64,000 nt of DNA from Butyrivibrio sp. (GCA_022486625.1 JAKVKH010000014.1:1-64000), one strand, 5' to 3'; positions 45,257 through 54,414 are shown, counted from the first letter of the stretch. Made by a program: numbers and translations. The notes: generated from the letters alone by a model not told the origin.

Positions 45257-45581
45257 CCCGCTTTCCCTCCTTTTCTTCATTGGCCAGAATATGCATTTCT
45301 GTCGGACGCATCGGTGCACGTGAAGAAGCCGGCTCCAGCTGCGCCGGGGAGATCTTCAGTTCACGGGCAACGATTCCCTTGACCAGTCTTGCACAGGTCT
45401 GTCCCTGACACAGTCCCATTCCGCACCTTAAATATCTGCGGATTTCCGTAATGGTATACATTCCTTCATGCACAGCTCTGCGGATTTCGCCTTTGGTGAT
45501 CTCCTCACAGCGGCATACAATCATATCGTCATCTGCTGCAGGGACAAATGTCCCGATTTCTCTGTTTCTGTCATTTATCAT
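45249..45581 (-). CDS. BFD-like [2Fe-2S] protein
   Basis: A protein of about 110 aa. The core MIVCRCEEITKGEIRRAV...LRCGMGLCQGQTC shows the four cysteines of the bacterioferritin-associated ferredoxin fold. In HcnB/OoxA proteins this domain is normally fused to the flavoprotein; here it is a separate gene between the two flavoprotein genes, with start overlapping the previous stop (TGATG) and its end overlapping the next start. Confidence 0.88.
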   Translation of the reverse strand: MINDRNREIGTFVPAADDDMIVCRCEEITKGEIRRAVHEGMYTITEIRRYLRCGMGLCQGQTCARLVKGIVARELKISPAQLEPASSRAPMRPTEMHILANEEKEGKRDE

Positions 45582-47164
45582 CACTGTGCCTTCTTTCTGT
45601 AGAATCTGGCCTTCATCGCAAAAGCTGCCGGTACCTTCATGGTCAGCAGATTCGTCTTATCAAATGTCGGAGAAGTTCTGACTTCCACGACCTGCGCGCT
45701 GCAGACTTCCTGTCCGTCTCTTCCGAGTGCAACACCCTTCTCCCCTTTTTCCGGAAGCGGGAGAAATTCATACGGAAGCGTTACGGTTGCATATCCCTCT
45801 TCACTCTGCTCATTCACCAGAAAGATAGCCTGTCCGGAACAGCTCGCCACACACAGTCCGCACCCGATGCAGGTGTTCTCCGGATTTACGGCAGGAAGCG
45901 ATGTGATCTTCTCCCCGATCCGGATACAATGCCTTGCACAGGCATCCTGACAGGGGTTGCACGGAATGTTCTGTGTACACTCCATCACCGGATGCACACC
46001 GATGCTGCGGGTAACTCCCGGGAATCTTTCGATTTCATCCTCTGCCACAAAGCCATGGGTCAGAAGATTTTCAGAAATCGGAATTCCTTCCTCTGTTTCC
46101 GTAATGTTCCTGCCCCGGTTGGCAGGCGCAAACATTCCCTGACGCAGGCCGTCCAGCGCATGATCCAGCTGATCCAGACTGCTTTTCTCCTCTTCCTGCT
46201 GCATATATCCCAGATATTCACTTGCTCTGATTCCTGCCATTCTGCCCTCGATCATGGCAGAACTGGCTTCCTCAATTCCGGAAACATCCCCTGCAACAAA
46301 GATCCCCGGAACAGAAGTTGCACCGTGTTCATCGCAGACCGGTACCTGTCCGCCCTTTTTCGGATTGTCTTCCATCTGACACCCTGCCATCTTGAGCAGC
46401 TGTGACATGGGAGAAAGACCGACTGCCACGCAGATCGTATCCACATCAAAATGCTTTTCCGTACCCGGAATGAACTGGAAATGTGCATCCACTTCGGCGA
46501 TTGTGACACCGGTCACGTGGTCTGTTCCCTCCGCCTTTACAATGGTATGGGAAAGATAGAACGGAACGCCCGTCCTTGCCACCTTGGCCGCATGTACACC
46601 GTACCCGCCGATTTTCGGTGCTGCATCCACAAGCGCTGCAACTTCACAGCCGCACTGCAATAGCTGGAAACTGACCACAAGGCCGACATTTCCGCTTCCC
46701 AGCATCAGCACACGCTTTCCGGGTCTTACCCCGTGCAGATTCATCATGGTCTGCGCCGCGCCTGCACCGATCACTCCCGGAAGCGTCCAGCCATCAAATG
46801 TCACCATATTTTCAGAAGCTCCCGTTGCAATAATGATGGCATTGGCCTTATAGTGATGCACCGTTTCTCCGGTTCTCACCACAATCTCCTTATCCTGATA
46901 AAGACCGATCACTGTCGCATTCAGTACCACTTCAACACCTGCCTGGTCGGCTTCCTCAAGCAGTTCCTGCCCGATGACAAAGCCGCGGATCTTCGCTTTA
47001 TGTTCCTTTGATCCGAAGAACTTGTGAATCTGCTTGAACAGTTGTCCGCCAGGTCTTTCATTTTCATCAAATACAACGGTCTTCAGGCCTTTTCCGGCTG
47101 CCGCAATTGCTGCAGATAATCCGGAGGGACCGGCACCTACTACGATCAGATCATATCTTTTCAT
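45581..47164 (-). CDS. FAD/NAD(P)-binding oxidoreductase with ferredoxin domain (HcnB/OoxA-like)
   Basis: A protein of about 527 aa from MKRYDLIVVGAGPSGLSAAIAA (dinucleotide fold), with a second nucleotide site VLMLGSGNVGLVVSFQLL and GIFVAGDVSGIEEASSAMIEG before about residue 330. Unlike classic HcnB, the C-terminal part carries two ferredoxin clusters (CNPCQDACARHC; CIGCGLCVASCSG) and a further tail. It would carry electrons from the DAO-type subunit to [4Fe-4S] centres. It overlaps the (2Fe-2S) gene upstream by 14 bases. Confidence 0.88.
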   Translation of the reverse strand: MKRYDLIVVGAGPSGLSAAIAAAGKGLKTVVFDENERPGGQLFKQIHKFFGSKEHKAKIRGFVIGQELLEEADQAGVEVVLNATVIGLYQDKEIVVRTGETVHHYKANAIIIATGASENMVTFDGWTLPGVIGAGAAQTMMNLHGVRPGKRVLMLGSGNVGLVVSFQLLQCGCEVAALVDAAPKIGGYGVHAAKVARTGVPFYLSHTIVKAEGTDHVTGVTIAEVDAHFQFIPGTEKHFDVDTICVAVGLSPMSQLLKMAGCQMEDNPKKGGQVPVCDEHGATSVPGIFVAGDVSGIEEASSAMIEGRMAGIRASEYLGYMQQEEEKSSLDQLDHALDGLRQGMFAPANRGRNITETEEGIPISENLLTHGFVAEDEIERFPGVTRSIGVHPVMECTQNIPCNPCQDACARHCIRIGEKITSLPAVNPENTCIGCGLCVASCSGQAIFLVNEQSEEGYATVTLPYEFLPLPEKGEKGVALGRDGQEVCSAQVVEVRTSPTFDKTNLLTMKVPAAFAMKARFYRKKAQ

Positions 47165-47501
47165 TCCCTTTTTCCTCCTGTTCCTTAAACGATGCTGCAC
47201 TGACACCGTACTGCGTCTGTACCTTCATGCCTTCCTTCAGTGGTGTCACACAGGTTCTGATGTTCGGTCTGCCGTCTACCACCATGACACAGTCGGTACA
47301 TCTGCCGATTGCACAGAAGATTCCTCTTGGCAGATGCTTTCTGGATGTGTAGCGGTGTACCATGACACCTTCCGCTTTCAGTGCTGCTGCAATCGGTTCT
47401 CCCTCATAGCCTTCCAGTTTTTTACCATCAAAATAGAAGCTGACTTTTCTTCCTTTTTTTATTTCACCAAGTATCGGGTGTTCCATGATTCTGCTTTCCA
47501 T
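47151..47501 (-). CDS. (2Fe-2S)-binding subunit, HcnA/SoxA-like
   Basis: A protein of about 116 aa with the plant-type ferredoxin pattern split over GIFCAIGRCTDCVMVVDG and RTCVTPLKEGM. Such proteins are the small subunit of HcnABC, hydroxyproline and opine dehydrogenases. Several starts are possible (GTG 47522, ATG 47510, ATG 47501); the last is used because AGAGG lies nine bases upstream. Confidence 0.85.
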   Translation of the reverse strand: MESRIMEHPILGEIKKGRKVSFYFDGKKLEGYEGEPIAAALKAEGVMVHRYTSRKHLPRGIFCAIGRCTDCVMVVDGRPNIRTCVTPLKEGMKVQTQYGVSAASFKEQEEKGNEKI

Positions 47502-47552
47502 TGTCTCCATCCTCTTTTCCACTTATAAACCAATGCGCTGTACGTCACCCTG

Positions 47553-48689
47553 TCAGGCCAGATCCGGCTTGTCCCACAGATGAAGCGGTACCCCGAGTCC
47601 GAGTTTCCTGGCATTCTCATAACAGATCTTGCCCCAGGCAACATCCTCCACCGGCATGCCGCCGACAGAATACACGATGATCTGGTTCTCTGACTCTCTG
47701 CCTGCTCTCTTCCCGAATATGATGTCTCCCAGATCATAAATGTCATCCCGCGTGATCAGACCGTCATGTACCATGTCTGTAAATTTGGAGCCGATAATAT
47801 TGTTGGCACCAAAGGACGGATACGGGAATTCCTCCGCCCAGGAGTCATACAGCTTCATATTGTCCACCACCAGCCTACAGTGCTTCTGCATGAAATCATT
47901 CTCCATGTCAAACGCACTCAGCCCGATCAGAAGGGCACCGGGTTTAATCCATTCTCCTTTTACAAACGGATAGGTGGACGGATCCGTACTGCCCGAATTG
48001 GAAAATACCACCACATCCGCATCCTTCATCAGTTCTTCGACCGTCTGCACGGTTTCCACATGTTTCAGCTCCGGATACTGAGTTCTGACATATGCGGCAA
48101 AGCGGTTTAAAGACGCCTGCCCTCTGCCCTTGATCTTCACGGTACTGATATGCGGGCAGGCAGCCATCATCGCAGCCAGCCCTGTTCTGCCCATCACACC
48201 GGGTCCGCAGATCCCGCATACCTGTGCATCCTTTCGCGCAAGATATCTGGCACCGACGCCCGGAATGGCACCGGTACGGTACGCACTGAGCAGATTGGCA
48301 CTCATCAGGCACAGCGGTGCACCTGTATTCTTATCATTGAGCATGACCGTCAGAATGGATCTGGGCAGGCCCAGCTTCCGGTTGGCTGTATTGGAGCCAT
48401 ACCACTTCATCCCCATCAGATCAAACGGCCCTCCGATATAGGCCGGCATTGCCATGAAACGTCTGTCATCGCCTTCATCTTTCGGCATATTCGGAAACGG
48501 CGACTTTTCCGGAAAAGATACCTGACAGCCATGAGAGCTGTGATTCACACCTCCCATGACATAATCTCCGGTGTTAAGACACTTGATGACCTCTTCCATG
48601 GCATCAATACAGCCAGGCATGTTCTTGACCCCGGCGCGGATCATATCTTCCTCATTCAGAAAAATGAAATCAATTGCAGGATATTGCAT
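47553..48689 (-). CDS. Ornithine cyclodeaminase/mu-crystallin family protein 1
   Basis: A 378-aa NAD(P)-binding protein. The family core is clear: FMAMPAYIGG, KWYGSNTANRKLGLPRS, GAPLCLMSANLLSAYRTGA and the nucleotide site CGICGPGVMGRTGL. Family members act as ornithine cyclodeaminase, ketimine/pyrroline-2-carboxylate reductase or alanine dehydrogenase. From unverified memory, automated annotation calls a similar subfamily 'tyramine oxidase subunit B'. It is the first gene of the operon with the HcnABC-like enzyme, so it most likely acts on an imine or amino acid in the same pathway. Confidence 0.85.
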   Translation of the reverse strand: MQYPAIDFIFLNEEDMIRAGVKNMPGCIDAMEEVIKCLNTGDYVMGGVNHSSHGCQVSFPEKSPFPNMPKDEGDDRRFMAMPAYIGGPFDLMGMKWYGSNTANRKLGLPRSILTVMLNDKNTGAPLCLMSANLLSAYRTGAIPGVGARYLARKDAQVCGICGPGVMGRTGLAAMMAACPHISTVKIKGRGQASLNRFAAYVRTQYPELKHVETVQTVEELMKDADVVVFSNSGSTDPSTYPFVKGEWIKPGALLIGLSAFDMENDFMQKHCRLVVDNMKLYDSWAEEFPYPSFGANNIIGSKFTDMVHDGLITRDDIYDLGDIIFGKRAGRESENQIIVYSVGGMPVEDVAWGKICYENARKLGLGVPLHLWDKPDLA

Positions 48690-48727
48690 GTTCTGTTCCT
48701 CCCGTTCTGTTTTCTTCTATAAAAAAA

Positions 48728-48765
48728 CATAAGGCGATGGATTTTGCTCCATCGCCTTTATGAGT
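48728..48765 (-). terminator. Terminator / leader attenuator before the OCD1 operon
   Basis: AAAGGCGATGGA pairs with TCCATCGCCTT around GCAAAA and is followed by ATG then seven T. It lies beyond the OCD2 operon stop but downstream of the OCD1 promoter, so both transcripts meet it. A small CAT...ATG stem around AAAGGCG could compete with it. Confidence 0.85.
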
Positions 48766-48767
48766 AT

Positions 48768-48840
48768 ATTCTAGCGCTTCCTCGTGCCGTTTCAATTACT
48801 TAAAAGCACCATTCATGTACTTCTTTCAGTTCACATATGG
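48768..48840 (-). promoter_or_regulatory. Promoter and shared upstream element of the OCD1 operon
   Basis: TTGAAA (48790-48795), 16-base spacer, TAGAAT (48768-48773). Upstream, minus strand: AATGGT (48808-48813) and AAAGAAGTAC (48817-48826), with CCAT at 48837-48840. All three are at the same distances from the -35 as in the PII-pot promoter. Confidence 0.65.
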
Positions 48841-48857
48841 TACAGAATAAGTAGCTT

Positions 48858-50006
48858 TTATTTCAGATAAGGTTCATCCCATAGCTTTAAAGTAGTACCG
48901 ATCTGCTTCTCTCCGGCCATTTTATAGCACTCATACCCCCAGGAAAGATCTTCAAGCGGCATTCCGCCGATACTGCACAGAATGATCTCATCTTCGCGCG
49001 TTCTTCCGGGCGCCGTGCCATTCACAATATCACTTAAGTTAATGACCTGACTGCGGCTGATACTGCCCTCGTTTACGAGATGGACGAAATGCATGCCCAT
49101 AATGCACCACTCACGCTTTCTCCCCAGCTCATCCACAGGCCCTCTGGCAATGAAATTCTTCATATATTTCTCATACATACCATAGTTATCCGCAACCATC
49201 GTCATCCCTTTAAGGCCTTCAAAATCTCTGACAAAAAAGCTTCCGAGAGAAAAAACTGTCGCACCCTTTTTAAACCATTCCGGTCTGAACTCTTCCATAT
49301 CCTGTTTGGTTACAGACATGGCTTCACTGACAACATCCGCATCTCTGCATGCTTCTTCGAGACTTTCGCAAATGATGATTTCTCTCACCTGCGGATACGT
49401 TTTCTGAATATATTCCTTCATGGCAAACGCTGACTTTGACTTTGAAGAGCTGCCGCGCAGCCTGATCTCCCGGATCTGCGGCAGTACTGTCATATAACAG
49501 TCAAGTGCCGCTCTGCTGATTGCTCCGGGGCCGATAATTGACAGCACTCCGGATTCCGGATTTGCCAGATAGGTTGCCGCCATGGCAGGCATGGCACCCG
49601 TCCGCATGGCACTTAAGAGGTTGGCTGACATAATGGCCAGGGGCGCACCTGTGTCCACATCGGAAAGTGTGACCATCAGAATGGATCTGGGCAGGCCCAG
49701 CTGCAGATTATGGCTGTTGGAACCATAGTACTTCTGTCCCGCAACATGAAATCTGCCACCAAGGTATGCCGGCATTGCCATAAATCTTCTGTCGGGGCCA
49801 TCGTCCAGCGGGAACCCCGGAATGTCAGATTTTGCAGGAAAGTTAACCTGCAGCCCATGCTCATCTGCCTTGGGTCCGCCCAGCAGAAAATCCTTTTTGC
49901 CAAACAGGGACATCGTCTCCCGCATGGTTTCAATGCATCGTCCGGCATCCAGTACACCCGCCCGGATCATGTCTTCTTCATCCAGATACAGAAAATTTAT
50001 TTTCAT
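48858..50006 (-). CDS. Ornithine cyclodeaminase/mu-crystallin family protein 2
   Basis: About 382 aa, a clear paralogue of OCD1 (FMAMPAYLGG; YYGSNSHNLQLGLPRS; GAPLAIMSANLLSAMRTGA; LSIIGPGAISRAAL). Starting MKINFLYLDEEDMIRAG with GGAGG upstream. It is the last gene of the PII-potABCD operon, right after potD. Two OCD paralogues in adjacent operons suggest two partner subunits or two successive steps. Confidence 0.85.
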   Translation of the reverse strand: MKINFLYLDEEDMIRAGVLDAGRCIETMRETMSLFGKKDFLLGGPKADEHGLQVNFPAKSDIPGFPLDDGPDRRFMAMPAYLGGRFHVAGQKYYGSNSHNLQLGLPRSILMVTLSDVDTGAPLAIMSANLLSAMRTGAMPAMAATYLANPESGVLSIIGPGAISRAALDCYMTVLPQIREIRLRGSSSKSKSAFAMKEYIQKTYPQVREIIICESLEEACRDADVVSEAMSVTKQDMEEFRPEWFKKGATVFSLGSFFVRDFEGLKGMTMVADNYGMYEKYMKNFIARGPVDELGRKREWCIMGMHFVHLVNEGSISRSQVINLSDIVNGTAPGRTREDEIILCSIGGMPLEDLSWGYECYKMAGEKQIGTTLKLWDEPYLK

Positions 50007-50036
50007 AATTACCGTTTCCTCCGACTTTTCCATGGT

Positions 50037-51098
50037 TCACTGTTTGAGCTTATTCCACATATCGTTGTATATACTGAGGGTATCCGAATCAAGATCCTCA
50101 AGATATTCTCCGGATGCAATCACATCTGCCGGAGGGTTCTTGGCCGGATTATCTGTATAGTCAGATCCCATTGCCGCAACCGCCTTGGTATTCGGACACA
50201 GATACGGGAATTCCTTGGATACCATCTGTGCACTCTCTGAATCCAGCATGAAATTAATGAACTGCATGGCTGCGTCATAGTTCTTCGCGCCCTTTGTAAT
50301 GCACCAGTTATCCATAAACAGATAGGCACCCTCTTTGGGATAGACAATCTTGATATCCGGATTTTCCTCCATGGCAAGTGCGATTTCTGCGCTCCACGCA
50401 AACCCGGCAGAGCAGTCTCCCGAAATCAGTGCAGACTTGGGGCTGTCCGAATCATAGAGCTTGACGTTATCCTTGAGCTTCATCAGCTGGTCAGATACCT
50501 TTGCCAGCTTCGTCTTGTCTGTTTCATTCATACTAAGTCCCATACTTCTCTCCGTCATACCGATGACAGCACGGTAATCATCCAGCACCACAAGAGAATT
50601 CTTCAGGGACGGATCAAAAAGATCCGCATAGCCTGTAATCTCCTTTTTCACCACCGATGTATTGACTGCAATTGCAGCTACACCGCCCTGATAAGGCACG
50701 GAATACACATTGCCTGGATCATAGGACGCATTCAGATACTGCGAGCCGATGTTGCCAAGGTTGGTCAGTTTCGTCTGGTCAAGCTTCTCCAGCATATTCT
50801 GTGCAATCATGGATTTCACCATATAATCACTGGGCTGTACAATATCATATGTTCCTGCAGCCTCGGATTTCACCTTTGCCAGCATATCCTCATTGGAGGA
50901 ATAGGTCGATACATTCACCTTGATGCCGGTTTCCGATTCAAATTTCTTAAATACGGAATCCGGTACATATTCCGTCCAGACGAACACATTGAGCTGTCCT
51001 GCACTTCCGGAAGCTGTCTTAGAGCTTGCGCCGCAGCCTGCCAGCATGGAAGCCGTCAGCATCATCGTCATCACCATACAGATCAGTTTCTTTTTCAT
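50037..51098 (-). CDS. potD: PotD-like substrate-binding lipoprotein
   Basis: A 353-aa lipoprotein: signal MKKKLICMVMTMMLTASMLAG, lipobox AGC. The mature part has NVFVWTEYVPDSVFKKFE and later YDIVQPSDYMVKSMI, YSVPYQGGVAAIAVN and FMDNWCITKGAKNYDAAMQF, resembling spermidine/putrescine-binding PotD. The actual ligand may be another amine or amino-acid derivative, given the neighbours. Confidence 0.88.
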   Translation of the reverse strand: MKKKLICMVMTMMLTASMLAGCGASSKTASGSAGQLNVFVWTEYVPDSVFKKFESETGIKVNVSTYSSNEDMLAKVKSEAAGTYDIVQPSDYMVKSMIAQNMLEKLDQTKLTNLGNIGSQYLNASYDPGNVYSVPYQGGVAAIAVNTSVVKKEITGYADLFDPSLKNSLVVLDDYRAVIGMTERSMGLSMNETDKTKLAKVSDQLMKLKDNVKLYDSDSPKSALISGDCSAGFAWSAEIALAMEENPDIKIVYPKEGAYLFMDNWCITKGAKNYDAAMQFINFMLDSESAQMVSKEFPYLCPNTKAVAAMGSDYTDNPAKNPPADVIASGEYLEDLDSDTLSIYNDMWNKLKQ

Positions 51099-51116
51099 AA
51101 TTTTTTCCTCCTCATT

Positions 51117-51920
51117 CTAATAATGCCTGTGTTTAATGATCAGGTCGCTCTGTGTCAGAACAACGAGCAGCACGGTTCCGATCAGGATCAGTGTGGAAAG
51201 CGCATTCACATCCGGCGCCACGCCGCTCCTGATGCTCTCCATCACCTTGAGCGGATATGTCATTGTCTGTCCGTTTACGAAATAGCTGATGATGACATCA
51301 TCAATGGACAGCGTAAATGCCAGCAGTGCGCCTCCTGCAATTCCGGGCGCCAGAATCGGCAGCGTAATCTCCATGAAGGTACGGATCCGGTTTGCCCCCA
51401 GATCCATACTGGCTTCCTCTACCGAACTGTCATAACCGGAAAGTCTCGCCCTGATATTGAAGATGACAAACGGAATGCAGAAGGAAACATGCGAAAGGAT
51501 CAGCGTGATCATGCCCCTCGGGATATTGATTCTGGAAAACATGGTCAAAAGGGAGATTCCGACCACAATTTCCGGAATGACCACCGGAATGTACAGCACC
51601 GCATCAATCAGCCCCTTTCCGCGGAATTTATACCGGTACATTCCCACCGCGCCAAGTGTGCCGATCATCGTCGACAGCAGCGTACTGACCCCCGCCAGAA
51701 TCAGCGTATTACCAAAGGCGCCAAGCAGATCGGTATTGGTAAAGAGTTCCGCGTACCAGCTGAAGGTGAAGCCTTTCCAGGAAAGATACGGCTTGGAAGT
51801 CGTTGCATTAAATGAATTCACGACAATGACCAGAATCGGCAGAAACAGGAACAGATACACCAGCACACAGAACAAAACACCGCCTCTTGCACGGGCTTTT
51901 TCTCTTTTCTTTCGTTTCAT
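51117..51920 (-). CDS. potC: PotC-like ABC permease
   Basis: A 267-aa membrane protein, six helices, with the family loop YDSSVEEASMDLGANRIRTFMEITLP (the EAxxDLGA motif that contacts the ATPase). Basic N-terminus MKRKKREKARARGG. Confidence 0.9.
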   Translation of the reverse strand: MKRKKREKARARGGVLFCVLVYLFLFLPILVIVVNSFNATTSKPYLSWKGFTFSWYAELFTNTDLLGAFGNTLILAGVSTLLSTMIGTLGAVGMYRYKFRGKGLIDAVLYIPVVIPEIVVGISLLTMFSRINIPRGMITLILSHVSFCIPFVIFNIRARLSGYDSSVEEASMDLGANRIRTFMEITLPILAPGIAGGALLAFTLSIDDVIISYFVNGQTMTYPLKVMESIRSGVAPDVNALSTLILIGTVLLVVLTQSDLIIKHRHY

Positions 51921-51936
51921 CTTGATTCACATCCTT

Positions 51937-52809
51937 TCAGACCCCAAGTGCGTCCATACTGCCGCCGATCTTCTGATAGCACTTGACCAGCAGAAGTGTA
52001 ATCACGATCAGTATAATGGACAGTGCCGCGCCAAACGGCCAGTTGTTGCCGCTCTGGAACTGCCGTTCAATCAGATTACCGATAACATCCGAATTTCCTC
52101 CGCCCAGAATATCCGATACGAAGAAATAGCCCAGACATGGGATGAATACCATGATGCTTCCGGAAAAAATCCCTCCGCTCGTCAACGGCAGAATCACATG
52201 CAGGAAAGTTGCGCCTCTCCTCGCACCCAGATCCGCCGAGGCTTCCAGAAGGTTCTGATCCAGCTTTTCAATCGATGTATACAGCGGCAGGATCATAAAC
52301 GGCATCAGACAGTAAACCATACCCAGTACCGTGGTACCTCTGTTGAACAGGAAATTCACGGGCGCATCCGTCAGATGCAGGAACCGGAGTGCATTGTTCA
52401 GCCAGCCGTTCGTTCCGAGAAAGGTTCTCCATCCATAGATCCGGATCAGCGAATTGGTCCAGAAAGGAATGATGACCATCATATAGTAAATATTCTTTTT
52501 TCTGCTTTTGGTTCTGGCGATCAGAAACGAAAACGGATAGGCAATCAGAATGCAGAACACAGTCGTCAGAAATGCAATGAGCAGAGACTGCAGATAGATA
52601 TGTGTATACTGGGCATCTGCCAGCATGGCATAATTTTTTAAGGTAAAGCGGAATACAACATTATAATACTCATCAATGGAACAGAAGCTCATGATGACCA
52701 CATAGATCAGCGGTACAATAACCAGAAACAGCATGCAGACCGCGACCGGAGCTACTGTAACAAATGCAGGAAGCGTATTGGACTTCCATTCATGTCCTGA
52801 ATGTTTCAT
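51937..52809 (-). CDS. potB: PotB-like ABC permease
   Basis: A 290-aa membrane protein, six helices, with LLEASADLGARRGATFLHVILPLT, the coupling loop of PotB. FWTNSLIRIYGWR is also PotB-typical. Confidence 0.9.
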   Translation of the reverse strand: MKHSGHEWKSNTLPAFVTVAPVAVCMLFLVIVPLIYVVIMSFCSIDEYYNVVFRFTLKNYAMLADAQYTHIYLQSLLIAFLTTVFCILIAYPFSFLIARTKSRKKNIYYMMVIIPFWTNSLIRIYGWRTFLGTNGWLNNALRFLHLTDAPVNFLFNRGTTVLGMVYCLMPFMILPLYTSIEKLDQNLLEASADLGARRGATFLHVILPLTSGGIFSGSIMVFIPCLGYFFVSDILGGGNSDVIGNLIERQFQSGNNWPFGAALSIILIVITLLLVKCYQKIGGSMDALGV

Positions 52810-52819
52810 GAACAGCCTC

Positions 52820-53926
52820 CTATTTCAATACAACATTTTCCATTGCCTGATAAACCACATGGCTCTGGCTGTGAATCAGTACTGCATCTTCAGGATTCCA
52901 GAACGGATATACCTGTGTGCCCGGTGCCGGAAGCATATCCCCTGCGAATTTCTCCATCTTGAGTTCGTTCCCGTTGGGAAGAACCGCAATACATTTCACC
53001 ACCGAACCGACATAGATATAATCCCGTACCACTGCATTTAAGGAAAAACCATCCTGCGGTGTCTGTGAGAACTTCATCTTCTCCGGCCGTACGGATACCG
53101 TAATATACTCGCCCTTTTCAAATCCTGTCCCGCATCCGCTGATGCTGCCATTCTCCACCATTACCTGAACTCTGTTCTGATTCATCTCAGAAATGCATCC
53201 GTCAAATACATTGGTCTCACCGATGAAGGTCGCCACAAATTTGGTTTTCGGTGCCTCATAGATTTCCGAAGGAGTACCGATCTGATCCATGATCCCGTCA
53301 TGCATAATGACGATTCTGTCACTCATGGTAAGCGCTTCTTCCTGATCATGTGTCACATAGATAAATGTGATATGAAGCTTTTTCTGCAGCCGTTTAAGTT
53401 CCAGCTGCATCTGTTTGCGGAGCTTTAAATCCAGTGCCCCTAGCGGCTCATCAAGGAGCAGTACTCTCGGTCTGTTGATCAGTGCCCGCGCAATGGCAAC
53501 TCTCTGTTTCTGACCGCCCGAGAGCTGGCTGGGATAACGCTTTTCAAACCCTTCAAGCTGTACCATCGCCATCATCTGCGCAACACGCTCTTCTGTTTCC
53601 TTTTTAGGTACCTTTTTCATCTTCAGTCCATAGGCAATATTGTCATGAATTGTCATATGAGGGAAAAGCGCATAGCTCTGAAATACCGTATTCACATCCC
53701 GTTCAAAGGGTTCCTTCTCTTCAATGGACTGTCCCTCTACCCGGATGCTGCCGCTGCTCGGTTCTTCAAAGCCTGCAATCATACGCAGCGTGGTCGTCTT
53801 GCCACAGCCGGAAGACCCCAGAAGCGTCAGGAATTCTCCTTCCTCCACGTCAAGGCTTAAATCCTTTACCACGTGATTACTGCCGTATATTTTATTTACA
53901 CCTTCCAGTTCTACAATATGTCCCAT
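52820..53926 (-). CDS. potA: PotA-like ABC ATPase
   Basis: A protein of about 368 aa: Walker A GSSGCGKTTTLRMIAGFE, signature [15 protein letters not shown], Walker B VLLLDEPLGALD, then a C-terminal OB-like regulatory domain (about 270-360). The start MGHIVELEGVNKIYG has AGGTGATTT just upstream. Confidence 0.93.
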   Translation of the reverse strand: MGHIVELEGVNKIYGSNHVVKDLSLDVEEGEFLTLLGSSGCGKTTTLRMIAGFEEPSSGSIRVEGQSIEEKEPFERDVNTVFQSYALFPHMTIHDNIAYGLKMKKVPKKETEERVAQMMAMVQLEGFEKRYPSQLSGGQKQRVAIARALINRPRVLLLDEPLGALDLKLRKQMQLELKRLQKKLHITFIYVTHDQEEALTMSDRIVIMHDGIMDQIGTPSEIYEAPKTKFVATFIGETNVFDGCISEMNQNRVQVMVENGSISGCGTGFEKGEYITVSVRPEKMKFSQTPQDGFSLNAVVRDYIYVGSVVKCIAVLPNGNELKMEKFAGDMLPAPGTQVYPFWNPEDAVLIHSQSHVVYQAMENVVLK

Positions 53927-53956
53927 GCAAATCACCTGCGTTTTCTTTCTGGCTGC

Positions 53957-54310
53957 TCAAAGTGCTCTGGATCCTCTCTCACCTGTTCTGATTCTGACTG
54001 CTTCTTCAATATTCCGGATAAAGATCTTGCCATCGCCGACATGTTCTGATGCACATGCTTCACGGATCTTCATGATGATCGGTTCGACATACTGATCATC
54101 CACCACAATTTCAATCTGAATCTTGGGCAACAGATTAATAGTCGTCTTATATCCCTTGATCTCATTGACTCCCTTTTCTGCGGAAGCACCCTTCTGCGTG
54201 CCGCAGCCCATTACGGTTGACAGCGTCATTCCACCGCATCCGATATCATCAATGATCTTTTTGATTTCTTCCAGTTTCTCGGGTCTTACGATCATTACTA
54301 CTTCTTTCAT
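53957..54310 (-). CDS. PII nitrogen regulatory protein
   Basis: A protein of about 117 aa. Starts MKEVVMIVRPEKLEEIKKII; VMGCGTQKG, IEIVVDDQYVEPIIMKI and HVGDGKIFI...VRIRTGERG are standard PII motifs. In the T-loop, the usual uridylylation-site context is replaced by VNEIKGYKTT; a Tyr is present but not in the classic position. It is the first gene of the pot-OCD2 operon, so it probably senses ATP/ADP/2-oxoglutarate to control that transporter, not Amt, which has its own fused PII. Confidence 0.92.
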   Translation of the reverse strand: MKEVVMIVRPEKLEEIKKIIDDIGCGGMTLSTVMGCGTQKGASAEKGVNEIKGYKTTINLLPKIQIEIVVDDQYVEPIIMKIREACASEHVGDGKIFIRNIEEAVRIRTGERGSRAL

Positions 54311-54349
54311 GATTTTTTCCTCCTTCACTTCCATCAGACTGCAATACGA

Positions 54350-54379
54350 CAAAAGGGGCTGTCTTTCGACAGCCCCTTC
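54350..54379 (-). terminator. Leader attenuator of the PII-pot operon
   Basis: AAGGGGCTGTC-GAAA-GACAGCCCCTT with TTTTGT after it on the minus strand lies about 40 bases before the PII start and about 30 bases after the predicted transcription start. Confidence 0.75.
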
Positions 54380-54414
54380 GCCACTAATGACTCTTATTGC
54401 TTATGTTATGTAGC

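Noticed and set aside
44129..47501. True hydrogen cyanide synthase HcnABC
   Set aside because: The subunits match the wider family, but the BFD split, ferredoxin tail and OCD/Pot neighbours point to an amine or opine dehydrogenase.
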